Source of the DNA: an uncultured Opitutaceae bacterium
GTDB lineage: Bacteria > Verrucomicrobiota > Verrucomicrobiia > Opitutales > Opitutaceae
Assembly (NCBI GenBank): GCA_951813085.1
Contig: OX638348.1
Coordinates: 2,861,627 to 2,925,626 of the forward strand
Length of the DNA stretch: 64,000 nucleotides
Reading direction: 5' to 3'
The translations under genes and the position numbers were made by a program. Position 1 is the stretch's first letter, and every line of letters begins with the position of its first letter. The notes below the pieces were generated by a model that was given only the letters and a program-made list of their open reading frames with translations, was not told the origin of the DNA and did no database searches. Positions 27,768-39,325 of the stretch are shown piece after piece.

Positions 27768-29222
27768 ATGAAATCGATTTTCGCCACTCTATTCCTCTCA
27801 ATTCTGGCCATTTCCTCTAATGGGCAAAAGCCAAATGTGCTGTTCATCTCAATCGATGATCTGAATGATTGGGTAGGCGCGCTGGGCGGGCATCCGCAAG
27901 CCATCACCCCACACATGGATCGGCTCTTCGAAAGCGGCTCCCTTTTTACCAACGCCCATTGCTCCCAGGCGGTTTGCGCAGCATCTAGAAACTCTCTTTT
28001 AAGTGGTCTCCATCCTACCACTACAGGATGGTATGGTTCCACTTCCGCCATGCGAAGGTCCTTTGAGCAGGTTATGGGAAATCACAGAATGCTTCCTCAA
28101 TACTTCAAGGACCATGGCTACAAAACGCTCGCTGTCGGCAAAATTTTCCATTCAGGCGTATCCGACTACAAGGACCGCACTCCCGACTTCTGGAATGAAA
28201 CGGCGCCAGACTACAAGGTCCCTAAAGACCTAAAGGATCGCGGCGAAGGCTACGGAGGCACCAAGTTTTATCCCTTTCCCAGGGAGGGGAGCCAAATAGT
28301 CGATCGATACGGCGAGGAATTCGCGAATGGCCATTCACTTTGCTGGGACGCCTTGGAGAGGGAGGATATGCCTGGGGGCAAGATGTTCGACGAGCTTATC
28401 GCCGAATGGGCCGTCGACCAGCTTGAGCAGGAACATGACGAACCCTTCTTTCTCGCAGTCGGATTCGTGAGGCCCCATGTCCCTTATACGGCTCCAAAAG
28501 AGTACTTCGATTTATATGACCTCAAAGACATCGCCGTAACGAATCTTAGCGATTCGTATTGGCGCGAGCTCGTTTACGCTTATCTGGCATGCGTTTCCTT
28601 TGTCGATGATCAGCTTGGGAAAGTTCTAACGGCTCTCGAGAATAGTCCGTACGCGGACAATACGATCATAGCGCTCTGGTCTGATCACGGCCAGCATCTC
28701 GGAGAAAAAAAGCACTGGCGCAAGCAGGCGCTCTGGGAGGAATCCACTCAAGTTCCCTTGTCCTTTAAGGTCCCTGGATCTAGCGAATCGGGACAAAGAA
28801 GCGATCGCGTTGTCAGCTTATTGGATGTCTACCCTACGCTTATCGATCTTTGCGGATTGCCATCGGCCTCAGCTCTTGAAGGACAAAGCCTCGTTCCTCT
28901 TATACAAAATCCTGATACAAAAAGAACAAAACCTGCGCTCAGCGCGTGGTACTACGGAAATCACGCCGTTCGTAGCGATCGGTGGAGATACATTCGCTAT
29001 CGCGACGGAACCGAAGAGCTCTACGATCATTCGACCGACCCGGACGAGAACACGAACTTAGCCGGTAATCCCGAATTCGCTTCTATTGTTGCAAATCACA
29101 AAAAATGGCTCCCGGAAGAGGCTGCGCTTCCTGCTGGTGAAGACGAATGGAAACCAGACAAATTAGACAAGCGCATCGAACGCTGGATCGAGAACGACTC
29201 CATTCCGGAATGGCTCAAGTAA
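27768..29222 (+). CDS. Secreted sulfatase (C-x-A-x-R type)
   Basis: Arylsulfatase-fold esterase, 484 residues from the ATG of MKSIFATLFLSILAISSNG (signal peptide); the longer frame reads into the BNR gene. The metal and active-site motifs are FISIDDLNDW, the formylglycine motif CAASR near residue 69, HPTTTGWYGS, AVGFVRPHVPYTAPKEYFDLYD and LWSDHGQHLGEKKHWRKQALWEES. This layout matches the choline- and iduronate-2-sulfatase-like branch. It is intact and pairs with the BNR protein upstream. Confidence 0.93.
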   Translation: MKSIFATLFLSILAISSNGQKPNVLFISIDDLNDWVGALGGHPQAITPHMDRLFESGSLFTNAHCSQAVCAASRNSLLSGLHPTTTGWYGSTSAMRRSFEQVMGNHRMLPQYFKDHGYKTLAVGKIFHSGVSDYKDRTPDFWNETAPDYKVPKDLKDRGEGYGGTKFYPFPREGSQIVDRYGEEFANGHSLCWDALEREDMPGGKMFDELIAEWAVDQLEQEHDEPFFLAVGFVRPHVPYTAPKEYFDLYDLKDIAVTNLSDSYWRELVYAYLACVSFVDDQLGKVLTALENSPYADNTIIALWSDHGQHLGEKKHWRKQALWEESTQVPLSFKVPGSSESGQRSDRVVSLLDVYPTLIDLCGLPSASALEGQSLVPLIQNPDTKRTKPALSAWYYGNHAVRSDRWRYIRYRDGTEELYDHSTDPDENTNLAGNPEFASIVANHKKWLPEEAALPAGEDEWKPDKLDKRIERWIENDSIPEWLK

Positions 29223-29232
29223 GTATTCAGGG

Positions 29233-30504
29233 TTAAAGCCCAATCGAATACAAGGTTTCGCTACGAGATTCGCCGTCATCGTCATACTTGGCGGAACGAA
29301 TCAGGATCCGATTACGGCAGATTACGGGAGTAGCGAATATCTCTTCGCCGAGCTGATTCTCAGCTACGAGCTCGAGCTTTTCAGTATTCGGCTTAATCAC
29401 GAAGATCTTCCCGCGCTCATTAGCATGGTAAATGTAACCACCCGCAAGTATGGGCGACGCGCTTTCGGGGCCTTTGGTCAAGCGCTCGCGCCAATGGATC
29501 GTTCCATCATCAGTATCCCAACAGTAAACGAGTCCCCCTTCGGCCACTCCATAAAGCTGATCGCCCACAATGAGCATCGACTGCTCATAGCATTTGGCCG
29601 GGCTGCTCCAGAGGATCTTTTGCGATTTTACGTCAATCGCCCAAGTCTCAATTCCCGGATAGCCACCTGATGCAAATACGACGCCGTCTTTCCAAAGAAC
29701 GGTATTGGCGATCAAGGGATCGCCCCCTTCCACAGACCAGATCTCGGTTCCACTATTCGGATCATAGGCCGCAACCCGGTCCGCTCCATTGAGGACTACT
29801 TGGGAGGATCCATTGATATCTGCCAAGACCGGCGTTCCAAATGAGGAGCGCGCCGCCATTCTCTTGGTTCGCCAAACCTCTTTACCGGAATCCGCGTTGA
29901 ATGCGGCAATAAATCCCTCACCTTCGCTCTCTGCGCTAACGATGACATTGTTCCCAACGAGCAGCGGCGAGGATCCATACCCAAACGATTGCTCCGGATA
30001 GAATCGCCCCGCATCGATTTGCCAAAGCTCATTCCCATCGAAATCCAATGAAAAGAGATGCAATCGGTCGCCTTTCACGAAAAACAAGACGAAAATTCGT
30101 TTCCCATCCGTAGCCACGCTGGACGATGCGTGCGTATTTTTCTTATGGATGCGCTCTGGCAAACGATCTTCCACTAGGACGTTTTCCCACAGCAGCTCGC
30201 CGCTGGAAAATGAATAGCAAAGCGCCGATTGGGTCTCTTCTTTTTCTCGCGCCGTAGTCAGGAAAATACGATCTCCGATGACGATCGGAGTCGAATGGCC
30301 GCGCCCTGGAATCGGCGCTTTCCACTTCACATTCTTGGTCTCGGACCATTCCGTGGGCAAGGTTTGACCCGAATCGGCGACACCGTTCCCGTGCGGTCCG
30401 CGCCAATTAGGCCAATCTCCACTATCGCCAGCGAACAAGAGATTGAAGTGTGAAAGAAGCAGCGCAAAGGCGCTCGAGACAAGACGTAGCAATGATGAAT
30501 CCAT
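29233..30504 (-). CDS. Secreted PQQ-like beta-propeller protein
   Basis: 423 residues with a signal peptide ([19 protein letters not shown]). Repeated propeller blades ([13 protein letters not shown] at the start; [20 protein letters not shown] and [10 protein letters not shown] later) carry the tryptophan docking pattern of PQQ-like repeats. No full quinone-enzyme signature is visible, so it is a YncE/BamB-like beta-propeller rather than a proven dehydrogenase. It converges on the sulfatase (10-base gap). Confidence 0.88.
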   Translation of the reverse strand: MDSSLLRLVSSAFALLLSHFNLLFAGDSGDWPNWRGPHGNGVADSGQTLPTEWSETKNVKWKAPIPGRGHSTPIVIGDRIFLTTAREKEETQSALCYSFSSGELLWENVLVEDRLPERIHKKNTHASSSVATDGKRIFVLFFVKGDRLHLFSLDFDGNELWQIDAGRFYPEQSFGYGSSPLLVGNNVIVSAESEGEGFIAAFNADSGKEVWRTKRMAARSSFGTPVLADINGSSQVVLNGADRVAAYDPNSGTEIWSVEGGDPLIANTVLWKDGVVFASGGYPGIETWAIDVKSQKILWSSPAKCYEQSMLIVGDQLYGVAEGGLVYCWDTDDGTIHWRERLTKGPESASPILAGGYIYHANERGKIFVIKPNTEKLELVAENQLGEEIFATPVICRNRILIRSAKYDDDGESRSETLYSIGL

Positions 30505-30610
30505 ACGAGCTAATGTGACAGAGAAAAACGGTTCGTTTCCCTAATATGTCACCCCACTAGCCGAGTTTGGACAGTTTGGAACAAAACATCGGAACCTGCT
30601 TTAAAAGGGC

Positions 30611-31636
30611 TCACCTAGCGGACGGTCTATTTCGATACATGCGGCGGCGCTGCTCGCGGACGCGCGCTGAGGCTTCGTCACTCCCGTCATGAAAGGATCC
30701 AAACCAGCGATCCCAAGGCGCATCGACGGTACCATAATTGCATTCGAAGAATCGATGATGCAGCTGATGATGAAAATCCGCGGCCTCGAAGAACATCTTA
30801 TCCTTAATCAGCGCCTTTTCGAAACCAGAATGCGAAAAGGCAGGCCCCAAGCTCCGGCTATAGAGATGCACCAGGAGAATGACCGGATGCGACGGAACCA
30901 CGAAATGAACGAGAACCGAAGACAAATATATGACATGCTCGACCGGATGCATCGACATACCCGCCCAAGGCCCGATGTGAATATTGCGATGGTGCACGCT
31001 ATGCACACGGCGGTAAAGCGGCGGCCAATGCAGGACCCTGTGGACAAAGTAGAAGTGCGAAGAAGTCAAAACGGGCAAGACCAACAACCAGATAACGAAT
31101 ACAACCGGATGCTCACCCAGCGAAATCGTGGGAACAAGCCCATTGGCTAGCGCCCATAAATAAAGCGCTTCATAGGCGCTCCACACCGTCGCTCCGCTCG
31201 CCAGAGACCAGAACATGTTGTCCCAGGTTTGGTTACGGAAAGAGAACTTACCGCTTTTCTCCATATCCATCCGAGCATCGTATTTGAGGAGCTTGCCCTG
31301 ACCCTTGAACGTGAAAAAGTAAAGGTGCAAGCCACCTGCAATCAGCAGCATAAGGGCCGCATTGCGAAGGTAGATAGGAACGATCCAACGAATCGACAGC
31401 GTTTGCATTTCGGCCAGATCGGGGATCATGTACCTTGAAACAATCCAAGCCAAAATCAGGAACAAGACATTCCGCGAAATTGTGACCCAGCGCTTTCCCA
31501 GCGCTACCAATGCTGCCCTTGGTCGAGGGGGCCAATCGAACAACGGCGAAAAAACCACGGGCGTCTTGTGGTTCCAGGTCTCACATCTCGTCTCCTCTTT
31601 TCGATTCGCTTCCACTGTTTCACCCCTCGCGGACAC
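30611..31636 (-). CDS. Sterol desaturase/fatty acid hydroxylase superfamily membrane protein
   Basis: 341 residues with several membrane segments (about 50-70, 85-105 and 135-200). Histidine-box motifs for a di-iron site are HFYFVHRVLHW, HSVHHRNIH and DFHHQLHHRFFECNYG. The last matches the family's third box. The chosen start is a GTG that overlaps the end of the MFS gene by 17 bases, suggesting translational coupling. The substrate is probably a lipid or carotenoid-like compound, unknown here. Confidence 0.87.
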   Translation of the reverse strand: MSARGETVEANRKEETRCETWNHKTPVVFSPLFDWPPRPRAALVALGKRWVTISRNVLFLILAWIVSRYMIPDLAEMQTLSIRWIVPIYLRNAALMLLIAGGLHLYFFTFKGQGKLLKYDARMDMEKSGKFSFRNQTWDNMFWSLASGATVWSAYEALYLWALANGLVPTISLGEHPVVFVIWLLVLPVLTSSHFYFVHRVLHWPPLYRRVHSVHHRNIHIGPWAGMSMHPVEHVIYLSSVLVHFVVPSHPVILLVHLYSRSLGPAFSHSGFEKALIKDKMFFEAADFHHQLHHRFFECNYGTVDAPWDRWFGSFHDGSDEASARVREQRRRMYRNRPSAR

Positions 31637-32879
31637 CCGGCAGCTTTACGAGCCAGGCGGCTACGCAACAAATCGCGACAACGACGGACAAGGCATAGAA
31701 CACTGGCGCGTAAGTTCCCGCAATGACGACGCATTGCGCCAGCAGCAAGGGACCTAGAGCAGAAGCCAGAACCGTCATCATTTGAGCCGCGCCCTGGATC
31801 CGACCCAACTCTCGCCTCCCATAGGTAGCGCTCCAGAAACTGAAAAATACTACGATAACAAATCCCCCAACTAACCCCATAAAGGTCGCCCACACCATCA
31901 CATGCCATTCCAGTGAAAGAAATGGAAGAGCGAGCAAGGCCACTACCAGCAGGCCCATAGCCAAGCTCATCACGCGATTGGAGCTCGACTTGGACTCGAT
32001 CCAACCACCCAGAAAATTGCCAGCAAGAGAGGTAATGGCTGTGACAGCGAGCGCCTTGTGATAGATTGCCGCCTCGAATCCGCGTTCCGCCAATATCGAT
32101 TCATTGAAAAGCCCAATGCCGGATATGATCAGATTGTAAGCTGAGCTGGATAGAGCGAATACCCAAAACACGGGCGTCTTCAGGGCTTCACGAAATGTGT
32201 ATCCAGAATTTTCTACATCTGGATCCAATGCTTCCTGCTCGCTCTTAGCGCCGCAGGACTCCGGATTGCGGCGGGCGAACAAAAGAACCAAGGGCGCCAA
32301 CACCAGCGCCAGAGTCCACCCAATTCCCGACCAAGCCACGCGCCAGCCATACTCAGAGACGACCCAACCCACCAACGGAAAGGCAGTCATGAAACCGACG
32401 CTTACAATTGCCGAATAAAGCGCCATCGCTTTGTTGAGGCGCTTGCGAAACCACTGTCCCACGAGATTTAGGCTGGCGATCGAAAGAGCGCTTTGACCCA
32501 ATCCACGCGTCAAGCTCACCATCAGGAAAAGCATGAGAAATCCCGTAGCGCCGCTCATCGCGATCACGACAAGCCCCAGCAAACCTACGAGCCAAGTCAT
32601 AACGCTCCTACTCCCATAGCGATCGAGAAGCCGACCAAATCCTAGGCAGAACAGAGAACCGATCAAGGTCGCCCACAGGTTGATCTGCGCATAGCCTACA
32701 CGGCTGATTTGAAGGTCCCGTAAAAGCGGTTCCGTTATGAGGCCTAACCCCTGGGTTCGTCCTGGGAGCGTCCCGACCATGGCCAGCGCAGCGACCGACA
32801 TATTGACCCAGCCGTAGTAAAGCGGTGAACGCTTGACGATTCCTGGAGGACGATAGGCGATGGAGTCGGCAGAGGTCAT
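31620..32879 (-). CDS. MFS transporter
   Basis: Major facilitator protein of 419 residues from the ATG of MTSADSIAYRPPG; a longer frame would run through the katG terminator and is rejected. Twelve hydrophobic segments are visible, with the GRLLDRYGSRSVMTW loop motif after segment 2 and PESCGAKSEQEALDPD in the central loop. It resembles monocarboxylate/oxalate-formate-type MFS carriers. It overlaps the desaturase-like gene by 17 bases. Confidence 0.87.
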   Translation of the reverse strand: MTSADSIAYRPPGIVKRSPLYYGWVNMSVAALAMVGTLPGRTQGLGLITEPLLRDLQISRVGYAQINLWATLIGSLFCLGFGRLLDRYGSRSVMTWLVGLLGLVVIAMSGATGFLMLFLMVSLTRGLGQSALSIASLNLVGQWFRKRLNKAMALYSAIVSVGFMTAFPLVGWVVSEYGWRVAWSGIGWTLALVLAPLVLLFARRNPESCGAKSEQEALDPDVENSGYTFREALKTPVFWVFALSSSAYNLIISGIGLFNESILAERGFEAAIYHKALAVTAITSLAGNFLGGWIESKSSSNRVMSLAMGLLVVALLALPFLSLEWHVMVWATFMGLVGGFVIVVFFSFWSATYGRRELGRIQGAAQMMTVLASALGPLLLAQCVVIAGTYAPVFYALSVVVAICCVAAWLVKLPGVREG

Positions 32880-32966
32880 GACAAGGGATACGCGAACGAC
32901 AATGGGCTGAATTCGAGGATCTGCGATAACATTGATGCGGAAGCATCGGATTTCTTGAGTAATGCC

Positions 32967-33000
32967 AAAAAAGCCTAGCCGCAAATCGACTAGGCTTTGA
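32967..33000 (-). terminator. Rho-independent terminator downstream of katG
   Basis: On the minus strand the sequence AAGCCTAG, an 11-base loop, CTAGGCTT and a run of T bases forms a perfect 8-bp stem with a T-tract. It lies 28-60 bases after the katG stop and so probably ends the perR-katG transcript. Confidence 0.9.
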
Positions 33001-33027
33001 AAGGCTCTGACAGTGGCAGTACCGTGA

Positions 33028-35250
<2,223 letters not shown>

Positions 35251-35307
35251 TTATGATTGATTGTATAGTGAATTTTATTGGGCGGTCGTAAGGTATTGAT
35301 CGATACA

Positions 35308-35745
35308 CTAGCTACTTGAAGCCTTGCTATCCGATTCTTTCCGGCATTCAGGGCAAGTTCCCCAATGAATAACTTCCGCCTCATCGATCTCGTAGCCCGC
35401 ATCGCCCGCTGCGGTTAGGCAAGGAGTCTCGCCCACTGCGCAATCAACGTCGACAGTCTTTCCGCAAGTCCGACATACGAGGTGATGATGATTGTCCCCC
35501 ACCCGATCTTCATAAAGAGCCGGCAAGCCTGCTGGCTGGATGCGGCGAATTAAGCCATTGTCTGACAATACGCCCAGTACATTGTAAACCGCTTGCCGTG
35601 AAATGGTCCCAATTCCCGCACGGACCTCTTCCGCGATAGACTCAGCCGTGCTGTGAGGTCGATCGGAAACCGCCTTCATGACCGCCAAACGCTGGGCGGT
35701 AACCGGGATATTGTGTTCTCGAAGCAACTCTGCTGGATCGGACAT
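35308..35745 (-). CDS. perR: Fur-family peroxide regulator PerR-like
   Basis: 145-residue Fur-family regulator. The winged helix ([20 protein letters not shown] through [19 protein letters not shown]) is followed by the metal-binding domain with HHHLVCRTC and the structural-zinc pair CPEC. It precedes katG by 81 bases on the same strand, the usual perR-katG arrangement. Whether it senses peroxide or iron is inferred from this neighbour. Confidence 0.9.
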   Translation of the reverse strand: MSDPAELLREHNIPVTAQRLAVMKAVSDRPHSTAESIAEEVRAGIGTISRQAVYNVLGVLSDNGLIRRIQPAGLPALYEDRVGDNHHHLVCRTCGKTVDVDCAVGETPCLTAAGDAGYEIDEAEVIHWGTCPECRKESDSKASSS

Positions 35746-35784
35746 TGACTCGAGAATTCTTTAAAAATGGACTCTGTCAAGTAT

Positions 35785-35814
35785 TTGCACAGGACAATTA
35801 AATTTCTTTAGAAT
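35785..35814 (+). promoter_or_regulatory. Candidate promoter for the PQQ propeller gene
   Basis: TTGCAC (35785-35790) and TAGAAT (35809-35814) are 18 bases apart, a reasonable sigma-70-type pair facing the gene at 35924. On the opposite strand a TTGACA (35774-35779) faces perR. The ATTCT-AA-AGAA near-palindrome in this region could be a PerR operator. Confidence 0.4.
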
Positions 35815-35923
35815 GATCGCCGTCCTATAGAGGTCTCGACACCTGCAAGCTCCTTTCCTAACACTCTGCATGGGTCCAAAAGTAACCCGCAACCTCGACC
35901 GTGCGTCTAGAGAAGACACCCCT

Positions 35924-37171
35924 ATGCAGCGTCTATCCTTCTTTTTGTTTCTCGCTCTTGCGAGCAGCGTTTTCATAGCGCCGCTCCACGCTACGGACGT
36001 GTTCTGGCCGGGTTGGCTCGGACCCGACCGCGATGCCGCAGTGGAATATTTCGATGTCCCAGATCAATGGCCAAAATCCGTCACCGAGGACTGGTCGATC
36101 GTAGTGGGTTCCGGCTCCGCAGCGCCGGTCGTAGGCAACGGACGCGTTTACATGCATTCCCGGCTGCAAGGAGATGAAGTCGTTACCTGCGTCGAACTAG
36201 AAACCGGAACGATCCTCTGGCAAGAACGCTATGCAGTTCCGTATCGTATTCCTCACTACGGCGAACGTCATGGTGATGGCCCTCTCTCCAATCCCACTTT
36301 GACTGACCGTCGCCTCTTTACCTTCAGCGTCACGGGAATCCTATCGGCTTGGGATACGAGTACCGGAGCGCTTTTGTGGAGACAGGACTACGCCGAGCGC
36401 TTGAGGGACAGCCATCCGCGTTGGGGTCATTCGACGTCGCCATTGATCGATGGCGAACAGGTTATCATTCACTTCGGCGGTGAACGCCGAGGTACGCTCG
36501 CCGCTCTGGATGTCGCTACGGGCGACGAGATATGGACAGATGGCGAGGACGGCTCTTGCCATGCTTCCCCTATCATTATCGAAATCGAAGGTATCCGCCA
36601 AATCGTGGAGTGGAATCACGAAGCGGTCGTAGGCGTTGAAAGCCAAACGGGAAAGCGGCTTTGGTCGCACCGAATGCCCCACATCGGCTCCAATCAAAAT
36701 TCACCCACGCCTGTCTTTTACAAGAGACGGCTCATAATCGGCGGCGAGAATAGAGGTATCCGAAGCTTGGAGCCAACGCTCGATAAAGGCGAATGGAAGG
36801 TAGCGGAAAATTGGCATCAACGGAGCGTCTCTCTAAACATGGCCACCGCCGTTGTGAGTGGCGACAGTCTCTATGGCCTCTCGCACTTCAAGCGGGGACA
36901 GCTATTCTGCCTCGATCTCGCATCGGGCGAGGTCCTTTGGGAGGGGCCGTCGCGAGCGGGCGAGTACGCCACGTTTCTTACCCTTCCAGATCACATCGTT
37001 CACTTGGACGACAGCGCCTCCCTGCAAGTTTTAAAGGCAGATGAAAGCGCCTATCGGGCGGTCGCGTCCTACGAAGTAGGTGAAAGCCCAACCTGGACGG
37101 CGCCCGTATTGCTGGAAGACGGCTTCCTAGTGAAGGACCGAACCAAGCTCTTCAAATGGTCGTTTGATTGA
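35924..37171 (+). CDS. Secreted PQQ-like beta-propeller protein
   Basis: 415 residues from the ATG that opens a signal peptide (LSFFLFLALASSVFIAPLHA). Blade motifs WPGWLGPDRDA, GTILWQERYA, GALLWRQDYA and GEVLWEGPSR repeat about every 45-60 residues. It resembles the protein at 29233, both lacking quinone-dehydrogenase signatures. The gene is divergent from perR and is probably read from the 35785 promoter. Confidence 0.87.
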   Translation: MQRLSFFLFLALASSVFIAPLHATDVFWPGWLGPDRDAAVEYFDVPDQWPKSVTEDWSIVVGSGSAAPVVGNGRVYMHSRLQGDEVVTCVELETGTILWQERYAVPYRIPHYGERHGDGPLSNPTLTDRRLFTFSVTGILSAWDTSTGALLWRQDYAERLRDSHPRWGHSTSPLIDGEQVIIHFGGERRGTLAALDVATGDEIWTDGEDGSCHASPIIIEIEGIRQIVEWNHEAVVGVESQTGKRLWSHRMPHIGSNQNSPTPVFYKRRLIIGGENRGIRSLEPTLDKGEWKVAENWHQRSVSLNMATAVVSGDSLYGLSHFKRGQLFCLDLASGEVLWEGPSRAGEYATFLTLPDHIVHLDDSASLQVLKADESAYRAVASYEVGESPTWTAPVLLEDGFLVKDRTKLFKWSFD

Positions 37172-37280
37172 GCGTGCTCATATTCAAGACTATAGTTTTG
37201 TTTGTCACGGTCTAGGCGGTCTTTAGCCTGCATGTCACCTGAGGCTTATCGCTTCAGTCAACGCTACCTATACTCGTACA

Positions 37281-39044
37281 ATGAACCTTATTCGCATCAT
37301 CCCTTCTGCAATCCTCGCTTTTTCCTTAGTCAACGGCGCCACAGCTGCAATCGTTCAAGGAGATCTCAAAACGTGGCACACGGTAGCGATTGATTTCGAA
37401 GGACCGCAAAGCTCCGAGACCGGAACTCCCAATCCATTTACTGACTATCGCCTGGACGTAAAATTCACTGGACCCAAAGGACAGAAGGTCAGCGTGCCGG
37501 GTTTTTTCGCTGCCGATGGCAATGCGGGCGAATCCGGCGCTGAGAACGGCAAAATTTGGCGCGTTCAATTCTGTCCTGACATGTCAGGGAAATGGACCTA
37601 CGAAGCGGCATTCGTAAAAGGTAGGATGATCGCAGCCCAGCTATCTAGCGGTGCAAGCGCGGGCTATCTCGATGGGGAAAGCGGATCGTTTCAAGTGGAG
37701 GATTCAAGCCTGCCACCCGGAAAGGACTTTCGATCTCAAGGACGTCTCGCCTACGTAGGCGAGCACTTCCTCCAATTCCTAGGATCCAAAACGCATTTCC
37801 TGAAAGCGGGCGCCAATAGTCCTGAGGTCTTCCTCGAGTATCAAGAATTTGACGGAACGCCGTCGAATCGGACCTATCCATCGCACATAAAGGATTGGCA
37901 ATCTGGCGATCACACCTGGCGAAATGGTAAGGGAAAAGGCATTATTGGAGCGATCAACTACCTTTCGTCGCTGAATATCAACGCGCTTTATTTTTTGACA
38001 ATGAATTCCTATGGGGACGGGAAACAGGCTTGGCCATGGATCGAACGCAATGCCATTCTCTCGTACGATTGCTCTAAGCTCGACCAATGGGACATCGTAT
38101 TCAGTCATATGACACGCAAAGGCGTAATGCCTCATTTCGTTCTTAGTGAGACGGAGAACGAAGCCTTTTTCGAGATCCGCGAACGCGGACGCACAAGCGG
38201 ATTCGCCAATAGCCGCAAAGTCTACTACCGCGAAATGGTCGCCCGGTTCGGGCATCATCCCGCCGTCACCTGGAACATCGGCGAAGAAAATGGCTGGGCT
38301 CAGGGCGATGGCTATCACACTGCAAACACTGACGAGCAAAGAATTCTTTTTTCCGCATATCTTCGAAAATTGCTACCCTACGAAGATCACCTCGTAATCC
38401 ACAACGGACCATCCACCGAGGATTGGATCTATATTCCATTGCTCGGAAATAAGAACTATACGGGCGCCGCCTTCCAATGGAACTATGAAGAAGATATTTA
38501 CGCGAAAACGTTGGAGTGGAGGAACAAATCCAATGAAGCGGGACAGCCTTGGGTTTTCACTCTGGATGAGCCGTATGTGAAGTATTCAAAAGTCCCCATC
38601 GATATGTGGAGAAAGAATGTAGTTTGGGGGAATCTAATGGCAGGCGGCGCGGGTGTAGAGCTCTATATCGGCGGAGGCGACGATTTAAGGGTACAAGACT
38701 ATCGTCCCTACGAAGAGCATTACAGGACTGCAGTACGCGCGATAGAATTCCTGAAAACGCACACTCAATATTACGGGCTACAGCCATCTGAGAATTTCGT
38801 CGAAAACACATGGAGCTTACACAAGGCCAACGATACCTACGTGCTGTATTTGCCAAATGGAGGCAGTGCAGAGATAACTCTTCCTGAAGGAAAATTCTCT
38901 GTACAATGGTTTGACCCTCAAAAGGGTGGCGACCTTCAATTTGGTAGTCGCAAGTCCGTTTCAGGAGGAAAGCTCGTATCGATAGGTAACCCACCCCATT
39001 CGAAAGATAGCGACTGGGTCTGTCTGATACGAAAGCAGCCTTAG
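37281..39044 (+). CDS. Secreted glycosidase-like protein, DUF5060/DUF4038 type
   Basis: 587 residues with a signal peptide (IIPSAILAFSLVNGATA). The N-terminal beta domain (residues 30-125, HTVAIDFEGP...FFAADGNAG) is like DUF5060. A TIM-barrel-like region follows (residues 170-450) with LGSKTHFLKAGANSPEVFLEY and GHHPAVTWNIGEENGWAQGD, which carries a candidate acid Glu. A C-terminal beta domain (FSVQWFDPQKGG) resembles the putative collagen-binding domain of these proteins. Substrate unknown; probably a plant or algal glycan. Confidence 0.82.
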   Translation: MNLIRIIPSAILAFSLVNGATAAIVQGDLKTWHTVAIDFEGPQSSETGTPNPFTDYRLDVKFTGPKGQKVSVPGFFAADGNAGESGAENGKIWRVQFCPDMSGKWTYEAAFVKGRMIAAQLSSGASAGYLDGESGSFQVEDSSLPPGKDFRSQGRLAYVGEHFLQFLGSKTHFLKAGANSPEVFLEYQEFDGTPSNRTYPSHIKDWQSGDHTWRNGKGKGIIGAINYLSSLNINALYFLTMNSYGDGKQAWPWIERNAILSYDCSKLDQWDIVFSHMTRKGVMPHFVLSETENEAFFEIRERGRTSGFANSRKVYYREMVARFGHHPAVTWNIGEENGWAQGDGYHTANTDEQRILFSAYLRKLLPYEDHLVIHNGPSTEDWIYIPLLGNKNYTGAAFQWNYEEDIYAKTLEWRNKSNEAGQPWVFTLDEPYVKYSKVPIDMWRKNVVWGNLMAGGAGVELYIGGGDDLRVQDYRPYEEHYRTAVRAIEFLKTHTQYYGLQPSENFVENTWSLHKANDTYVLYLPNGGSAEITLPEGKFSVQWFDPQKGGDLQFGSRKSVSGGKLVSIGNPPHSKDSDWVCLIRKQP

Positions 39045-39053
39045 ATAGAGGCG

Positions 39054-39102
39054 GATCTCGCATCTACTCCCTTTTGACGGGATCCGCCGTCGCAAGCCGA
39101 GC
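39054..39102 (-). repeat. 49-bp inverted repeat, left copy
   Basis: The reverse complement of these 49 bases matches 41105-41153 at 45 of 49 positions (begins GCTCGGCTTGCGACGG, ends GCGAGATC). The pair flanks the GSDH gene and repeat copies 4 and 5 in inverted orientation. Confidence 0.8.
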
Positions 39103-39128
39103 AACCTGGAATCGAATTGGAGTAACTA

Positions 39129-39271
39129 AACAGGGATCTCGCTACGCGAGAACAGGTTTGATCGGCAAGCCCAAACATCTGCACAATCCCTGCCTCGGCA
39201 TGATCCTTGATTATGCAATTCTCATCATGTAGCCCTGAAAGGGCGATCATGCGAGCGCAGCGCATCCTATT
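39129..39271 (+). repeat. Dispersed palindromic repeat, copy 4 (degenerate left half)
   Basis: The right half is clear (TTCTCATCATGTAG, AGCCCTGAAAGGGC with one extra base, GCGAGCGCAGCGCATCCTATT). The left half (AACAGGGATCTCGCTACGCG) is diverged. It lies between the DUF5060-type gene and the GSDH gene; no gene is present in 39045-39325. Confidence 0.7.
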
Positions 39272-39325
39272 AATCAATCTCTCTTCAGACATAGCCGCTT
39301 CGAGATTGGCCGCTACCCACGTCGT

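Noticed and set aside
32880-32984. N-terminal extension of the MFS transporter
   Set aside because: It would start inside the katG terminator hairpin and has no transporter-like sequence before MTSADS.
39045-39102. Terminator after the DUF5060-type gene
   Set aside because: GGCGGATC...GATCCGCC forms a stem, but there is no T-run and the sequence is part of the 49-bp inverted repeat.
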